Source: Roseovarius lutimaris | Lineage (GTDB): Bacteria; Pseudomonadota; Alphaproteobacteria; Rhodobacterales; Rhodobacteraceae | NCBI RefSeq assembly: GCF_900115165.1 | Contig: NZ_FOVP01000013.1 | Location: 62,001 to 126,000 of the forward strand | Reading direction: 5' to 3' | DNA: 64,000 nucleotides | Position numbers and translations under genes: made by a program | The notes under the pieces: generated by a model | Told to the model about the DNA's origin: nothing | Databases searched by the model: none | Seen by the model: the letters and a program-made list of their open reading frames with translations, nothing else | In this document: positions 24,068 to 32,406 of the stretch, one piece after another | How positions within the stretch are numbered: the first letter of the stretch is position 1 | Layout: every line of letters starts with the position of its first letter

Positions 24068-24937
24068 TTAGCCCTCCCGCTTATCAAGGTTGACCATGAC
24101 GGTGTAAAACACCCATGAAATCAGCAAGATCACCAGAAAATACATGATCGAGAACGCCGCCGCCGGCCCTAGGTCAAACTGGCCAAGCGCCATTTTCACA
24201 AGGTCGATGCTGAGGAAGGTAGTGGCGTTGCCCGGCCCGCCGCCGGTCACCACAAACGGCTCTGTATAGATCATGAAACTGTCCATGAAGCGCAGCAGGA
24301 TCGCGATCATCAACACGCCTGCCATTTTCGGCAGCTCGATATAGCGAAACACCGCCCAACGGCTGGCCTGATCAATCTTGGCCGCCTGATAATAGGCATC
24401 CGGAATGGATTGCAGCCCGGCATAAGCCAAAAGCGCGACAAGCGATGTCCAATGCCAGACATCCATCACGATCACCGTGATCCAAGCGGCGGTGATATCC
24501 TGGGTGTAGTTATAGGAAATCCCTATCTTATCAAGCGTATAGCCCAGAAGACCGATATCGACCCGGCCGAAAATTTGCCAGATGGTGCCAACCACGTTCC
24601 ACGGGATCAACAGCGGCAAAGACATAAGCACAAGGCAGAGCGAGGCCCAAAAGCCTTTCTTTGGCATGTTCAGCGCCACGAAGATCCCGAGCGGGATCTC
24701 AATCGCCAGAATGATCGCTGAGAACGCCGCCTGTCGCGCAAGCGCGTCCCACATCCGCTCGGAACTCAGCATATCGTCGAACCATTCAAGCCCGGCCCAG
24801 AAGAACTGATTATTGCCAAAGGTGTCCTGCACCGAATAATTGACCACGGTCATCAGCGGGATCACGGCGGAAAACGCCACCAGGATCAGGACAGGCAACA
24901 CCAGAAACCACGCTTTTTGGTTGACGGTCTTTTCCAC
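24068..24937 (-). CDS. glpP: glycerol ABC transporter permease
   Basis: MalF-type inner-membrane permease, 289 residues, about six helices (first at 12-34, LVLPVLILVAFSAVIPLMTV). The EAA loop reads IPDAYYQAAKIDQASRWAVF. It pairs with GlpQ to form the glycerol channel. The start is GTG, overlapping the glpT stop by one base (TAGTG), so translation is probably coupled. Confidence 0.92.
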   Translation of the reverse strand: MEKTVNQKAWFLVLPVLILVAFSAVIPLMTVVNYSVQDTFGNNQFFWAGLEWFDDMLSSERMWDALARQAAFSAIILAIEIPLGIFVALNMPKKGFWASLCLVLMSLPLLIPWNVVGTIWQIFGRVDIGLLGYTLDKIGISYNYTQDITAAWITVIVMDVWHWTSLVALLAYAGLQSIPDAYYQAAKIDQASRWAVFRYIELPKMAGVLMIAILLRFMDSFMIYTEPFVVTGGGPGNATTFLSIDLVKMALGQFDLGPAAAFSIMYFLVILLISWVFYTVMVNLDKREG

Positions 24938-26031
24938 TACGCGGCCTCCTCAGCGGGGGATTTCGGGCTGACGCGCCAGTCGTCGGCATAGACATTGATC
25001 GCGCGTCGATCAAAGATCAGACGGGTCATATCGGGCGAAATGCTCTGATCCTCGGCGGCGATCACGTTGATCTCAACGCCGTTGACATCACAGCGCACGA
25101 TCTTGTGGCGGCCGACATCCTCGACCCGGCGCACGCGTGCGCCAAGGCCGACATCGCCCGATGCCAGCGTCACGAATTCGGGGCGCACGCCGATCTGAAC
25201 CCGGCCCTTGGGGCGGCCATAATCGGCGCCAAGCGGCACCTCGGTGCCCGCAACAATCGCGGTTGTGCCGCTGACCTCGGCGTCCAGAAGGTTCATGCCG
25301 GGGCTGCCGATAAAATAGCCGACAAAGGTATGTTCGGGGCGCTCGAACAATTCCTGCGGCGTGCCCATCTGCACCACCCGCCCGTCATGCATCACCACCA
25401 CCTTGTCGGCAAAGGTCAGCGCCTCGGTCTGGTCATGGGTGACATAGATCATCGTATGGCCAAACTCGTGATGCAGCGCCTTGAGCTGGGTGCGCAATTC
25501 CCATTTCATATGCGGGTCGATCACCGTCAGCGGCTCGTCGAACAACAGCGCATTCACGTCCTCGCGCACCATCCCGCGACCAAGCGAGATTTTCTGCTTG
25601 GCATCCGCCGTCAACCCGCGCGCCTTGCGGTTCAACTCGGCCTCCATGCCGATCATGCCGGCAATCGCCTGTACCCGCTCGGCGATATAGGCGGGTTCTG
25701 CGCCGCGATTGCGCAGCGGAAAGGCAAGGTTGTCGCGCACGCTCATGGTGTCGTAGACCACCGGAAACTGAAACACCTGCGCGATATTGCGCGCGGCGGT
25801 GGCCTGATCGGTGACATCCTGGTCATTGAACAGGATGCGGCCCTGACTGGGGCGCAATAGTCCCGAGATGATGTTGAGAAGCGTGGACTTGCCACAGCCC
25901 GACGCGCCCAAAAGCGCGTAAGCCTCACCATCGGCCCAGACGTGGTTAAGCTCCTTGAGGGCATAATCGCCCTCGCCCGCGGGCTTGGGCAGATAGCTAT
26001 GCGCCAGATTATCAAGCGTGATTTTTGCCAT
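24937..26031 (-). CDS. glpT: glycerol ABC transporter ATPase with degenerate signature motif
   Basis: Cytoplasmic ATPase of 364 residues. Walker A is GASGCGKST, Walker B NALLFDEPLTVID, and a C-terminal regulatory (TOBE/OB) domain begins near 240. The signature LSGGQ is replaced by LTADAKQKISLGRG, so the ATP site built with this half should be impaired. In the Rhizobium system GlpS and GlpT work as a pair. The start is nine bases past glpS and the end overlaps glpP. E. coli glpT is an unrelated antiporter; the symbol here follows Rhizobium usage. Confidence 0.92.
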   Translation of the reverse strand: MAKITLDNLAHSYLPKPAGEGDYALKELNHVWADGEAYALLGASGCGKSTLLNIISGLLRPSQGRILFNDQDVTDQATAARNIAQVFQFPVVYDTMSVRDNLAFPLRNRGAEPAYIAERVQAIAGMIGMEAELNRKARGLTADAKQKISLGRGMVREDVNALLFDEPLTVIDPHMKWELRTQLKALHHEFGHTMIYVTHDQTEALTFADKVVVMHDGRVVQMGTPQELFERPEHTFVGYFIGSPGMNLLDAEVSGTTAIVAGTEVPLGADYGRPKGRVQIGVRPEFVTLASGDVGLGARVRRVEDVGRHKIVRCDVNGVEINVIAAEDQSISPDMTRLIFDRRAINVYADDWRVSPKSPAEEAA

Positions 26032-26040
26032 TCTCCCCCC

Positions 26041-27129
26041 TCAGGCCGCCAACGCATAGGCCGCAGGGGCCACAAGCGCGCCGTCTTTGGCAAAGACATA
26101 AACATGCGCCGGATCAAGATAGACCTTGAGCGCCGCCCCCAGTTTCAGATCGCGCACCCCGTGGACAAGCCCCACCCAACGCGCCCCGTGATGATCGAGG
26201 TGCACAAAGGTTTCCGAGCCGGTGATCTCGGTCACGCTCAGGCGCGCATCAAACACAAGGCTGTCACCGGCATGCTGTTCAAGTTCAAGGTGATTGGGGC
26301 GGAACCCGGCCAGATAGGGCCCGTCGGCCAAGTTGGCCATGCTTGCGAGTGCCGGGGCGGATTGGCCATCGCCAAACGCGATTCGATCCCCCGCCTTGGT
26401 GACCTCAAGAAAATTCATCGGCGGATCGCTGAAAACGCGCGCGGTGGTGGCGTCATTCGGCTGGCGATAGACGCCCGGCGTCGGGCCGAATTGCGTCACG
26501 CGCCCCTCCCATAGGGTGGCGGTGTTGCCACCCAGCAAGAGCGCCTCTTCGGGTTCGGTCGTGGCATAGACAAAGATGCTTCCGGCCTCTTCGAAAATCT
26601 TCGGAATCTCGGCACGCAATTCTTCGCGCAGCTTATAGTCAAGGTTGGCTAAAGGCTCGTCGAGCAGGACAAGCCCGGCATCCTTGACCAGGGCCCGCGC
26701 CAGGGCGCAGCGCTGTTGCTGCCCGCCCGAAAGCTCAAGCGGCTTGCGCTCAAGCATCGGGGATAGCTGCATCAGATCTGCGGTCTTGCGCACGGCGGCG
26801 TCAATCTCGGTCGGGGTCTTGCCCATAAGACGCATCGGCGAGGCGATGTTGTCATAAACGCTCATCGAGGGGTAATTGATGAACTGCTGATAGACCATGG
26901 CAACGCGGCGATCCTGCACGCGCATGCCGGTCACGTCCTGCCCCTGCCACACAATCCGCCCCGCGTCGGGCACATCCAGCCCCGCCATCAGCCGCATAAG
27001 AGAGGTCTTGCCCGATAAGGTCGGCCCCAACAGCACATTCATCGTGCCCGCCTCAAGCGTAAGGTCGGTGGGGTGAATATGCACCCGCCCGCTAACAACC
27101 TTCGATACGCCCTCTAGTTTCAGCGTCAT
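26041..27129 (-). CDS. glpS: glycerol ABC transporter ATPase
   Basis: ATPase of 362 residues from the ATG at 27129; the longer open frame overlaps glpD and is not needed. Walker A is GPTLSGKT, the signature LSGGQQQRCALARAL is intact, and Walker B is LVLLDEPLANLD. A C-terminal regulatory domain follows. With its canonical signature it probably supplies the working composite ATP site opposite GlpT. It lies 16 bases after glpD. Confidence 0.92.
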   Translation of the reverse strand: MTLKLEGVSKVVSGRVHIHPTDLTLEAGTMNVLLGPTLSGKTSLMRLMAGLDVPDAGRIVWQGQDVTGMRVQDRRVAMVYQQFINYPSMSVYDNIASPMRLMGKTPTEIDAAVRKTADLMQLSPMLERKPLELSGGQQQRCALARALVKDAGLVLLDEPLANLDYKLREELRAEIPKIFEEAGSIFVYATTEPEEALLLGGNTATLWEGRVTQFGPTPGVYRQPNDATTARVFSDPPMNFLEVTKAGDRIAFGDGQSAPALASMANLADGPYLAGFRPNHLELEQHAGDSLVFDARLSVTEITGSETFVHLDHHGARWVGLVHGVRDLKLGAALKVYLDPAHVYVFAKDGALVAPAAYALAA

Positions 27130-27145
27130 TGATCCAAACCCTTGC

Positions 27146-28759
27146 TCATCCCTTGGCCGCCCCTGCATCCGAGTCCCGGCGATCGTGCCGCTCTTGCTGC
27201 ATCCAGCGATCAAGCGCCGCAATCTGCTCTGCGCTCATCCGCAGGCCAAGCCGCGTGCGCCGCCAGATCACATCGGCGGCCTCGCGGGCAAATTCGCGGT
27301 GCATCTGCCAGCGCACCTCGGCGCCGGTGAGCGTGGCGCCAAAATCCGGCCCCAAAGCGCTAGCCTCGCGCGCCTCGCCAAGAATATCAACCGCCTCGGT
27401 GCCGTAAGCGCGCACAAGACGGCGCGCCCAAGCCTTGCTCAGGAAAGGGTAACCACGCTCAAGGCTTTCTGCCAAGGCCACGACCCCATCCACCGCGAAA
27501 TCCCCGCCCGGCAGGGGCACACCTGCGGTCCAATCGCCCTCTGCGTCGGGGAAATGCGGCCCGAGTTTGGCCAGGGCCGCCTCGGCCAGCTTGCGATAGG
27601 TGGTGATCTTGCCGCCAAACACATTGAGCAGCGGCGCGCCCTCGGCCTGTTCCAGCGAGAGCACATAATCGCGCGTCGCCGCCGTGGCCGATTTGGCCCC
27701 GTCGTCATAAAGCGGGCGCACGCCCGAATAGGTCCAGACGATATCATCGCGGGTGACCGGAACCTTGAAATACTCGCTGGCGAACCTGCACAGATACTCC
27801 GCCTCTTGCGGCGTGCATTCCGGCTTTTGGCTGGCATCGGTATGTTCGGCATCGGTGGTGCCGATCAGGGTGAAATCACTCTCATAGGGAATGGCGAAAA
27901 TGATCCGCCCGTCGGTGCCCTGAAAGAAATAGCATTTATCGTGCTCAAACAACCGCTTGGTCACGATATGGCTGCCGCGCACCAGGCGCACGCCTTCGCT
28001 TGAATTCAGCCGGAGTGTACCCGAGATCACATCCTTGACCCATGGCCCGGCGGCATTGACAAGGCCGCGCGCGCGCAGGGTGCTGTGATCGCCGCTGTCC
28101 TGATCCACAAGCGTGATCTGCCACAGATCGCCGATCCGTTCGGCCGATTGCACCTTGGTGCGGGTTCGGATCACCGCGCCGCGCGCCGCCGCGTCGCGGG
28201 CATTGAGCACCACAAGACGGCTGTCTTCGATCCAGCAATCGGAATATTCATAGGCGCGGGTGAATTTATCCTTGAGGGGCCGCCCCTCGGGCGCATGGGC
28301 AAGATCAAGCGTCGTTGTGCCCGGCAAAATCTTGCGCCCGCCAAGGTGGTCATACATGAACAACCCAAGCCGGATAAGCCAGGCCGGGCGCCGCCCCTTC
28401 ATCCAGGGCATCACCAGGTTCAGAATGCGCGAGGTCGGGGTTTCCCCCTCAAAGCGCATATCCTTGTGATACGGCAGCACAAATCGCATCGGCCAGCTTA
28501 TGTGCGGCATCGCCCGCAAAAGCGTTTCACGCTCGATCAAAGCCTCACGCACCAGCCGGATCTCGAAATATTCGAGATAGCGCAGCCCGCCGTGAAACAG
28601 CTTGGTCGAGGCCGAAGAGGTCGCCGAGGCCAGATCGTTCATCTCGGCCAGCTCAACGGTCAGGCCGCGGCCCGCCGCGTCACGCGCAATGCCACAGCCA
28701 TTGATCCCGCCGCCGATCACGAACAGATCGACAATCCTGTCTGTACTGGTTTGCGACAC
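27146..28759 (-). CDS. glpD: aerobic glycerol-3-phosphate dehydrogenase
   Basis: FAD-dependent, membrane-associated enzyme oxidising glycerol-3-phosphate to dihydroxyacetone phosphate and passing electrons to quinone. It has 537 residues: the dinucleotide fold at the N-terminus (LFVIGGGINGCGIARDAAGR), SASTKLFHGGLRYLEYFEIR, and the C-terminal helical domain with FGGKITTYRKLAEAAL. The start is GTG with GGGGGGAAACAG upstream. First gene of the glycerol operon, divergent from glpR. Confidence 0.96.
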   Translation of the reverse strand: MSQTSTDRIVDLFVIGGGINGCGIARDAAGRGLTVELAEMNDLASATSSASTKLFHGGLRYLEYFEIRLVREALIERETLLRAMPHISWPMRFVLPYHKDMRFEGETPTSRILNLVMPWMKGRRPAWLIRLGLFMYDHLGGRKILPGTTTLDLAHAPEGRPLKDKFTRAYEYSDCWIEDSRLVVLNARDAAARGAVIRTRTKVQSAERIGDLWQITLVDQDSGDHSTLRARGLVNAAGPWVKDVISGTLRLNSSEGVRLVRGSHIVTKRLFEHDKCYFFQGTDGRIIFAIPYESDFTLIGTTDAEHTDASQKPECTPQEAEYLCRFASEYFKVPVTRDDIVWTYSGVRPLYDDGAKSATAATRDYVLSLEQAEGAPLLNVFGGKITTYRKLAEAALAKLGPHFPDAEGDWTAGVPLPGGDFAVDGVVALAESLERGYPFLSKAWARRLVRAYGTEAVDILGEAREASALGPDFGATLTGAEVRWQMHREFAREAADVIWRRTRLGLRMSAEQIAALDRWMQQERHDRRDSDAGAAKG

Positions 28760-29046
28760 CTGTTTCCCCCCTCACGATAGATCAAGGCGACCACCATTTT
28801 CGTGAAACGTCAAGAAAAGAATATTCGTTTACTTTCCTTTTTGCTCGCCCTGATTGTTTTCATTGGAATTTACGACAAAAGCCTCGGCATGACTTGCCAG
28901 CAAGGGCGGCGGGTCGCTCCTTGACCTGAGGTCATTTTTCAGAATCCGTGCGCGATTCGTCAATTGCGCCCGAAATTTGGTCTGTGCCCTTGCGCGACAG
29001 ACAAAAACGAACATAATCGAACCAAATTCCGATCAGGGACAGCCGC
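28760..29046. promoter_or_regulatory. divergent glpD / glpR control region
   Basis: A 287-bp gap, AT-richer than its surroundings. Near glpD it holds TTTTCGTGAAACG (28797-28809) and TTCGTTT (28824-28830). Near glpR it holds CGAACATAATCGAAC (29008-29022), two CGAAC motifs exactly 10 bp apart. CGAACAT is also the half-site of the E. coli GlpR operator. These are plausible binding sites for the adjacent DeoR-family repressor; promoter boxes were not assigned. Confidence 0.5.
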
Positions 29047-29820
29047 ATGTCACAAAGCTTTCGCCAGCCCGATATCCTTGAAATTGCCCGCGCCGAGGGC
29101 AAGGTGACCGTCGAGGGCCTGGCCGATCATTTCGATGTCACCGTTCAAACCATTCGCCGCGACCTGACCGAGCTGGCCAATGCCGGCAAACTTGAGCGGG
29201 TGCATGGTGGTGCGATCCTGCCCTCTGGCGTCAACAATATCCTTTATGACGAACGCCGCCGCCTCAATGAGGCCGCCAAGACCGCCATTGCGCGCGCCTG
29301 TGCCGCGGCCATCCCCGATGAGGCCTCGGTTTTCCTTGATATCGGCACCACGACCGAGGCGGTCGCGCGCGAACTGATTGATCATCGCAACCTGATGGTG
29401 GTCACCAACAACATGAATGTGGCGCAGATTTTGCTGGCCAACAAATCCTGCAACATCGTGGTTGCGGGCGGCGCCCTGCGGCGGGCCGATAACGGGCTTG
29501 TCGGCAATCTGACGGCGCGCACGATCGAGAATTTCAAGTTCGATTACGCGATCCTTGGCTGTTCGGCGATGGATGATGACGGTGACCTGCTTGATTTCGA
29601 CATTCAGGAGGTGCTCGTCGGCCAAACCCTTCTTAATCGCTCGCGCGAAGTGTTTCTGGTCGCCGACAGCTCGAAATTCCAGCGCAGCGCGCCGGTACGG
29701 ATCGGATCGTTGCGCGATGTGCATCAGGTCTTTACCGATCAGCCCCTGCCACCGCGTCTAGCCGAGCAATGCGGCGGCTGGGGCACAGCCGTGCATGTAA
29801 CCGGCCCCGCCCCCGATTGA
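29047..29820 (+). CDS. glpR: DeoR-family glycerol regulator
   Basis: A 257-residue transcription factor. The N-terminal winged helix (EGKVTVEGLADHFDVTVQTI, then RRDLTELANAG) is followed by a DeoR sugar-phosphate sensor domain (VFLDIGTTTEAVAREL, VVAGGALRRADNGLVG). It is expected to repress the divergent glp operon until glycerol-3-phosphate binds. SD AGGGAC lies before the ATG at 29047. Regulation of this operon by it is inferred from orientation and shared intergenic repeats. Confidence 0.92.
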   Translation: MSQSFRQPDILEIARAEGKVTVEGLADHFDVTVQTIRRDLTELANAGKLERVHGGAILPSGVNNILYDERRRLNEAAKTAIARACAAAIPDEASVFLDIGTTTEAVARELIDHRNLMVVTNNMNVAQILLANKSCNIVVAGGALRRADNGLVGNLTARTIENFKFDYAILGCSAMDDDGDLLDFDIQEVLVGQTLLNRSREVFLVADSSKFQRSAPVRIGSLRDVHQVFTDQPLPPRLAEQCGGWGTAVHVTGPAPD

Positions 29821-29828
29821 CCCGCACC

Positions 29829-31130
29829 CTAGCCGCGCAGGAAACTGGCAAAGGGGATATAGCGCACGCTGTCGCCCGGCGTGATCTCGCCGCCCGCCTC
29901 GGGCAGTTCGACAAGCCCCTCGGCCCAGCTTAGCCCGCTGATCCGACCAGAGCCTTCGGATTTGAACACCTCGACTCGCCCGTCGCGCATCCGCGCGCGC
30001 AGATATTCGCGTCGGCCCGGCTTTTTGCGCTTCCCGAAATTCGCTGGCACATCAAAGCCTTGCGGCTCAAACCACCCGGCGCCGGATAATGAGGCCATGG
30101 CCGGGCGCGCAAAAACCAACGCACAAACCAATGCCGCAACCGGATTGCCCGGCAGGCCGAACACCGGCGTTTCGCGCCACAGCCCAAGCGCCAGAGGCCG
30201 CCCCGGCTTGATCGCGATGCGCCACTCCGCCATCGCGCCCGCCTCGTTCAAAAGCGCCGAAACATGATCTTCATCGCCCGCCGAGGCCCCCCCCGATGTC
30301 AGAATCACATCCGCCTCTGCTGCGCCGCGATCAAGCGCGCGGCGCAGGGCGGCACGATCATCAGGCACCTTGCCAAGATCGACCACCTCATAGCCAAACT
30401 CGCACACCAGCGCGCTTAGCATCGGGCGGTTGGCATCATAAATCTGGCCCGGTCGTGTTGCATGTCCGGCCTCGGCCAGTTCATCCCCGGTCGAGATGAT
30501 CGCCACCCGAAGCGGCAGGCAAACCTCAAGCCGCGCCACTCCTACGGCGGCGCAAAACGCAAGATCGGCAGGGGTGAGAACCCGCCCCGGCGCAAGGATG
30601 GTCTCGCCCTCGCCAACATCCTCGCCCGCGCGACGGGTGTTGGCGCCCGGCTTGATGCCTGCGCGAAAGGCAATCTCGCCGGTCCCAACGCTCACATCCT
30701 CTTGTAGAATCACCGTATCGACGCCATCCGGCAAGGCGGCCCCGGTCAGCACCCGAAGCGCACGCCCCGCCGGCACCTTGCCGTCGTAAGGCACCCCCGC
30801 TGCCGCGCGCCCCTGAACAAGCGGCAAGATCTGGTCGCCATCGCCCAGGCTGGCAAAGGCAAAGCCATAGCCATCGACCGCCGAATTGGGATCGGGCGGA
30901 TTGGCGCGACGCGCGGTGACAGTCGCGGCCAGCACCCGGCCAAGCGCCCCGGACAGATCGACCTGCTCCTGCCCCACCACCCGATGCAAGCGCGCGCGCA
31001 ACAGCGCCAGCGCCTGATCCGCGGGGGTCCAGTCAACACCGCCCGGCAGCGCAAAACAATCGTCGCGCAACGGTGGCGGCGTCAACCCCTCTGCCGCGCG
31101 CCTCAGTTTGTCCTCGTGTCCAAGCCCCAT
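29829..31130 (-). CDS. moeA: molybdopterin molybdenumtransferase
   Basis: Inserts molybdenum into adenylylated molybdopterin. From the ATG at 31130 it has 433 residues; typical blocks are NSAVDGYGFAFA, ISTGDELAEAG, ILTSGGASAGDEDHVSAL and GLPGNPVAALVCALVFARP. SD GGAGGG stands about eight bases before this ATG. The frame stays open upstream to 31349 and an ATG at 31211 would add 27 residues that look protein-like, so the start is uncertain. It follows mobB and mobA on the same strand. Confidence 0.93.
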   Translation of the reverse strand: MGLGHEDKLRRAAEGLTPPPLRDDCFALPGGVDWTPADQALALLRARLHRVVGQEQVDLSGALGRVLAATVTARRANPPDPNSAVDGYGFAFASLGDGDQILPLVQGRAAAGVPYDGKVPAGRALRVLTGAALPDGVDTVILQEDVSVGTGEIAFRAGIKPGANTRRAGEDVGEGETILAPGRVLTPADLAFCAAVGVARLEVCLPLRVAIISTGDELAEAGHATRPGQIYDANRPMLSALVCEFGYEVVDLGKVPDDRAALRRALDRGAAEADVILTSGGASAGDEDHVSALLNEAGAMAEWRIAIKPGRPLALGLWRETPVFGLPGNPVAALVCALVFARPAMASLSGAGWFEPQGFDVPANFGKRKKPGRREYLRARMRDGRVEVFKSEGSGRISGLSWAEGLVELPEAGGEITPGDSVRYIPFASFLRG

Positions 31131-31251
31131 GATCCAACCCTCCTCGGGTGCCTCTACTGCCAACATGGCCGCCAGATCTGCATCCTGCAAGCGCGCAAGC
31201 GACCGCACCATAAACCGCACCTGATGTGCATCGCGAAACTGTCGAATGGGA

Positions 31252-31743
31252 TCAAAGGCCGACCTCGGCAAGGATGAAATCAGCGATCGCAACCGTGTCA
31301 TCAAGATTGAAAACCGGACGGTCCAGATCAAGCGGGCTGTCGCTCGCAACTGCGCGAATGGTCGGATCGCCCGGTGCGATCAACGGATTGCCGGTCTCTG
31401 CGCGAAAGGCCTCGATCTTGGAATGGCTGTCGCGCTTGTAGCCCTCGACCAGCACCAGATCGACCGGCGCCAGCTTGTCGAGCAGCATCGCCAGCGACGG
31501 CTCTTCTTCAGTGCGCAACTCGTGCATAAGCGCAAAGCGGTTGCGCGAGGCCAGCAAGACCTCGGTCGCACCGGCAACCCGGTGGCGGTGGCTGTCCTTG
31601 CCCGCATGATCGACGTCAAAGCTGTGATGGGCATGTTTCACCGTCGACACAGTGATGCCGCGCCCGGTGATCTCGGTCACCAGCCGTTCCATCAGACCGG
31701 TCTTGCCGGCATTTTTCCAGCCAGTCACGCCGTAAAGCCTCAT
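31252..31743 (-). CDS. mobB: molybdopterin-guanine dinucleotide biosynthesis adaptor protein
   Basis: GTP-binding accessory protein of 163 residues that assists MobA in making the guanine dinucleotide form of molybdenum cofactor. The P-loop is GWKNAGKTGLMERL, and the conserved HAHHSFDVDHAGKDSHRHR stretch and LVEGYK motif are present. It overlaps mobA by four bases (ATGA), so the two are translationally coupled. moeA begins about 120 bases downstream. Confidence 0.93.
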   Translation of the reverse strand: MRLYGVTGWKNAGKTGLMERLVTEITGRGITVSTVKHAHHSFDVDHAGKDSHRHRVAGATEVLLASRNRFALMHELRTEEEPSLAMLLDKLAPVDLVLVEGYKRDSHSKIEAFRAETGNPLIAPGDPTIRAVASDSPLDLDRPVFNLDDTVAIADFILAEVGL

Positions 31744-32381
31744 GCCCCTGCCCCTGATCTGTCCCGCGCCTGTTCAAGGTCTTCGGGGGTGTTGACGTTG
31801 AAAAACGGATCGCCCGCCTCCTCGAAAAGTGCCTCGCGTCCACCGTGCTTGTCAGTCCAGATGACCACCTTGCGCAGGCCCGCGCCCAGCGCCGCGCGCA
31901 GGTCATCGCGCAACGCCACCGGCCAGAGGCCAAAGGTCGGATGCCGGATCAGGCCTGAGCCGCTCATCGACTTGGTCTCTTGCGCCCCTCGCGGTGTCGC
32001 GGCCAGAACCAGCGGAAACGTCATCCCCTCGGCCGCCAAGATCAGCCGCGCCACCAGATCGCGCGGGAAAAACGGTGTATCTGCCGCTACGGTAACGATG
32101 CTTTCGGCCCCCTGCGCGGCCGCCCAGTCGAGCCCCGCCAGCACCCCGACCAACGGCCCGGCAAAGCCTTCGATACTGTCGCCCAGAACCGGCAGGTCAA
32201 ACCCGGCAAACCGCGCAGGATCGCCATTGGCATTCAGCGCAAGCCCCGTCACCTGCGGCCCCAACCGCGCGATCACATGGTCAAGAATGGTCGATGAGCC
32301 AAGCCGCAACAGCCCCTTGTCGCCGCCCCCCATGCGGGTGGCGCGCCCGCCCGCGAGAATGACACCAAGCGGCTGTTTCAT
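31740..32381 (-). CDS. mobA: molybdenum cofactor guanylyltransferase
   Basis: Transfers GMP from GTP to molybdopterin. From the ATG at 32381 it has 213 residues; MKQPLGVILAGGRATRMGGG is the nucleotidyltransferase signature, followed by DKGLLRLG and the metal-binding aspartate in VTVAADTPFFP. The extra upstream frame covers the gap to fdhD and is not coding. SD AGAGG is about ten bases upstream. It lies 25 bases after fdhD in a fdhD-mobA-mobB-moeA run. Confidence 0.93.
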   Translation of the reverse strand: MKQPLGVILAGGRATRMGGGDKGLLRLGSSTILDHVIARLGPQVTGLALNANGDPARFAGFDLPVLGDSIEGFAGPLVGVLAGLDWAAAQGAESIVTVAADTPFFPRDLVARLILAAEGMTFPLVLAATPRGAQETKSMSGSGLIRHPTFGLWPVALRDDLRAALGAGLRKVVIWTDKHGGREALFEEAGDPFFNVNTPEDLEQARDRSGAGA

Positions 32382-32406
32382 AAGCGCGGACCTCTCCACG
32401 GGCCAA

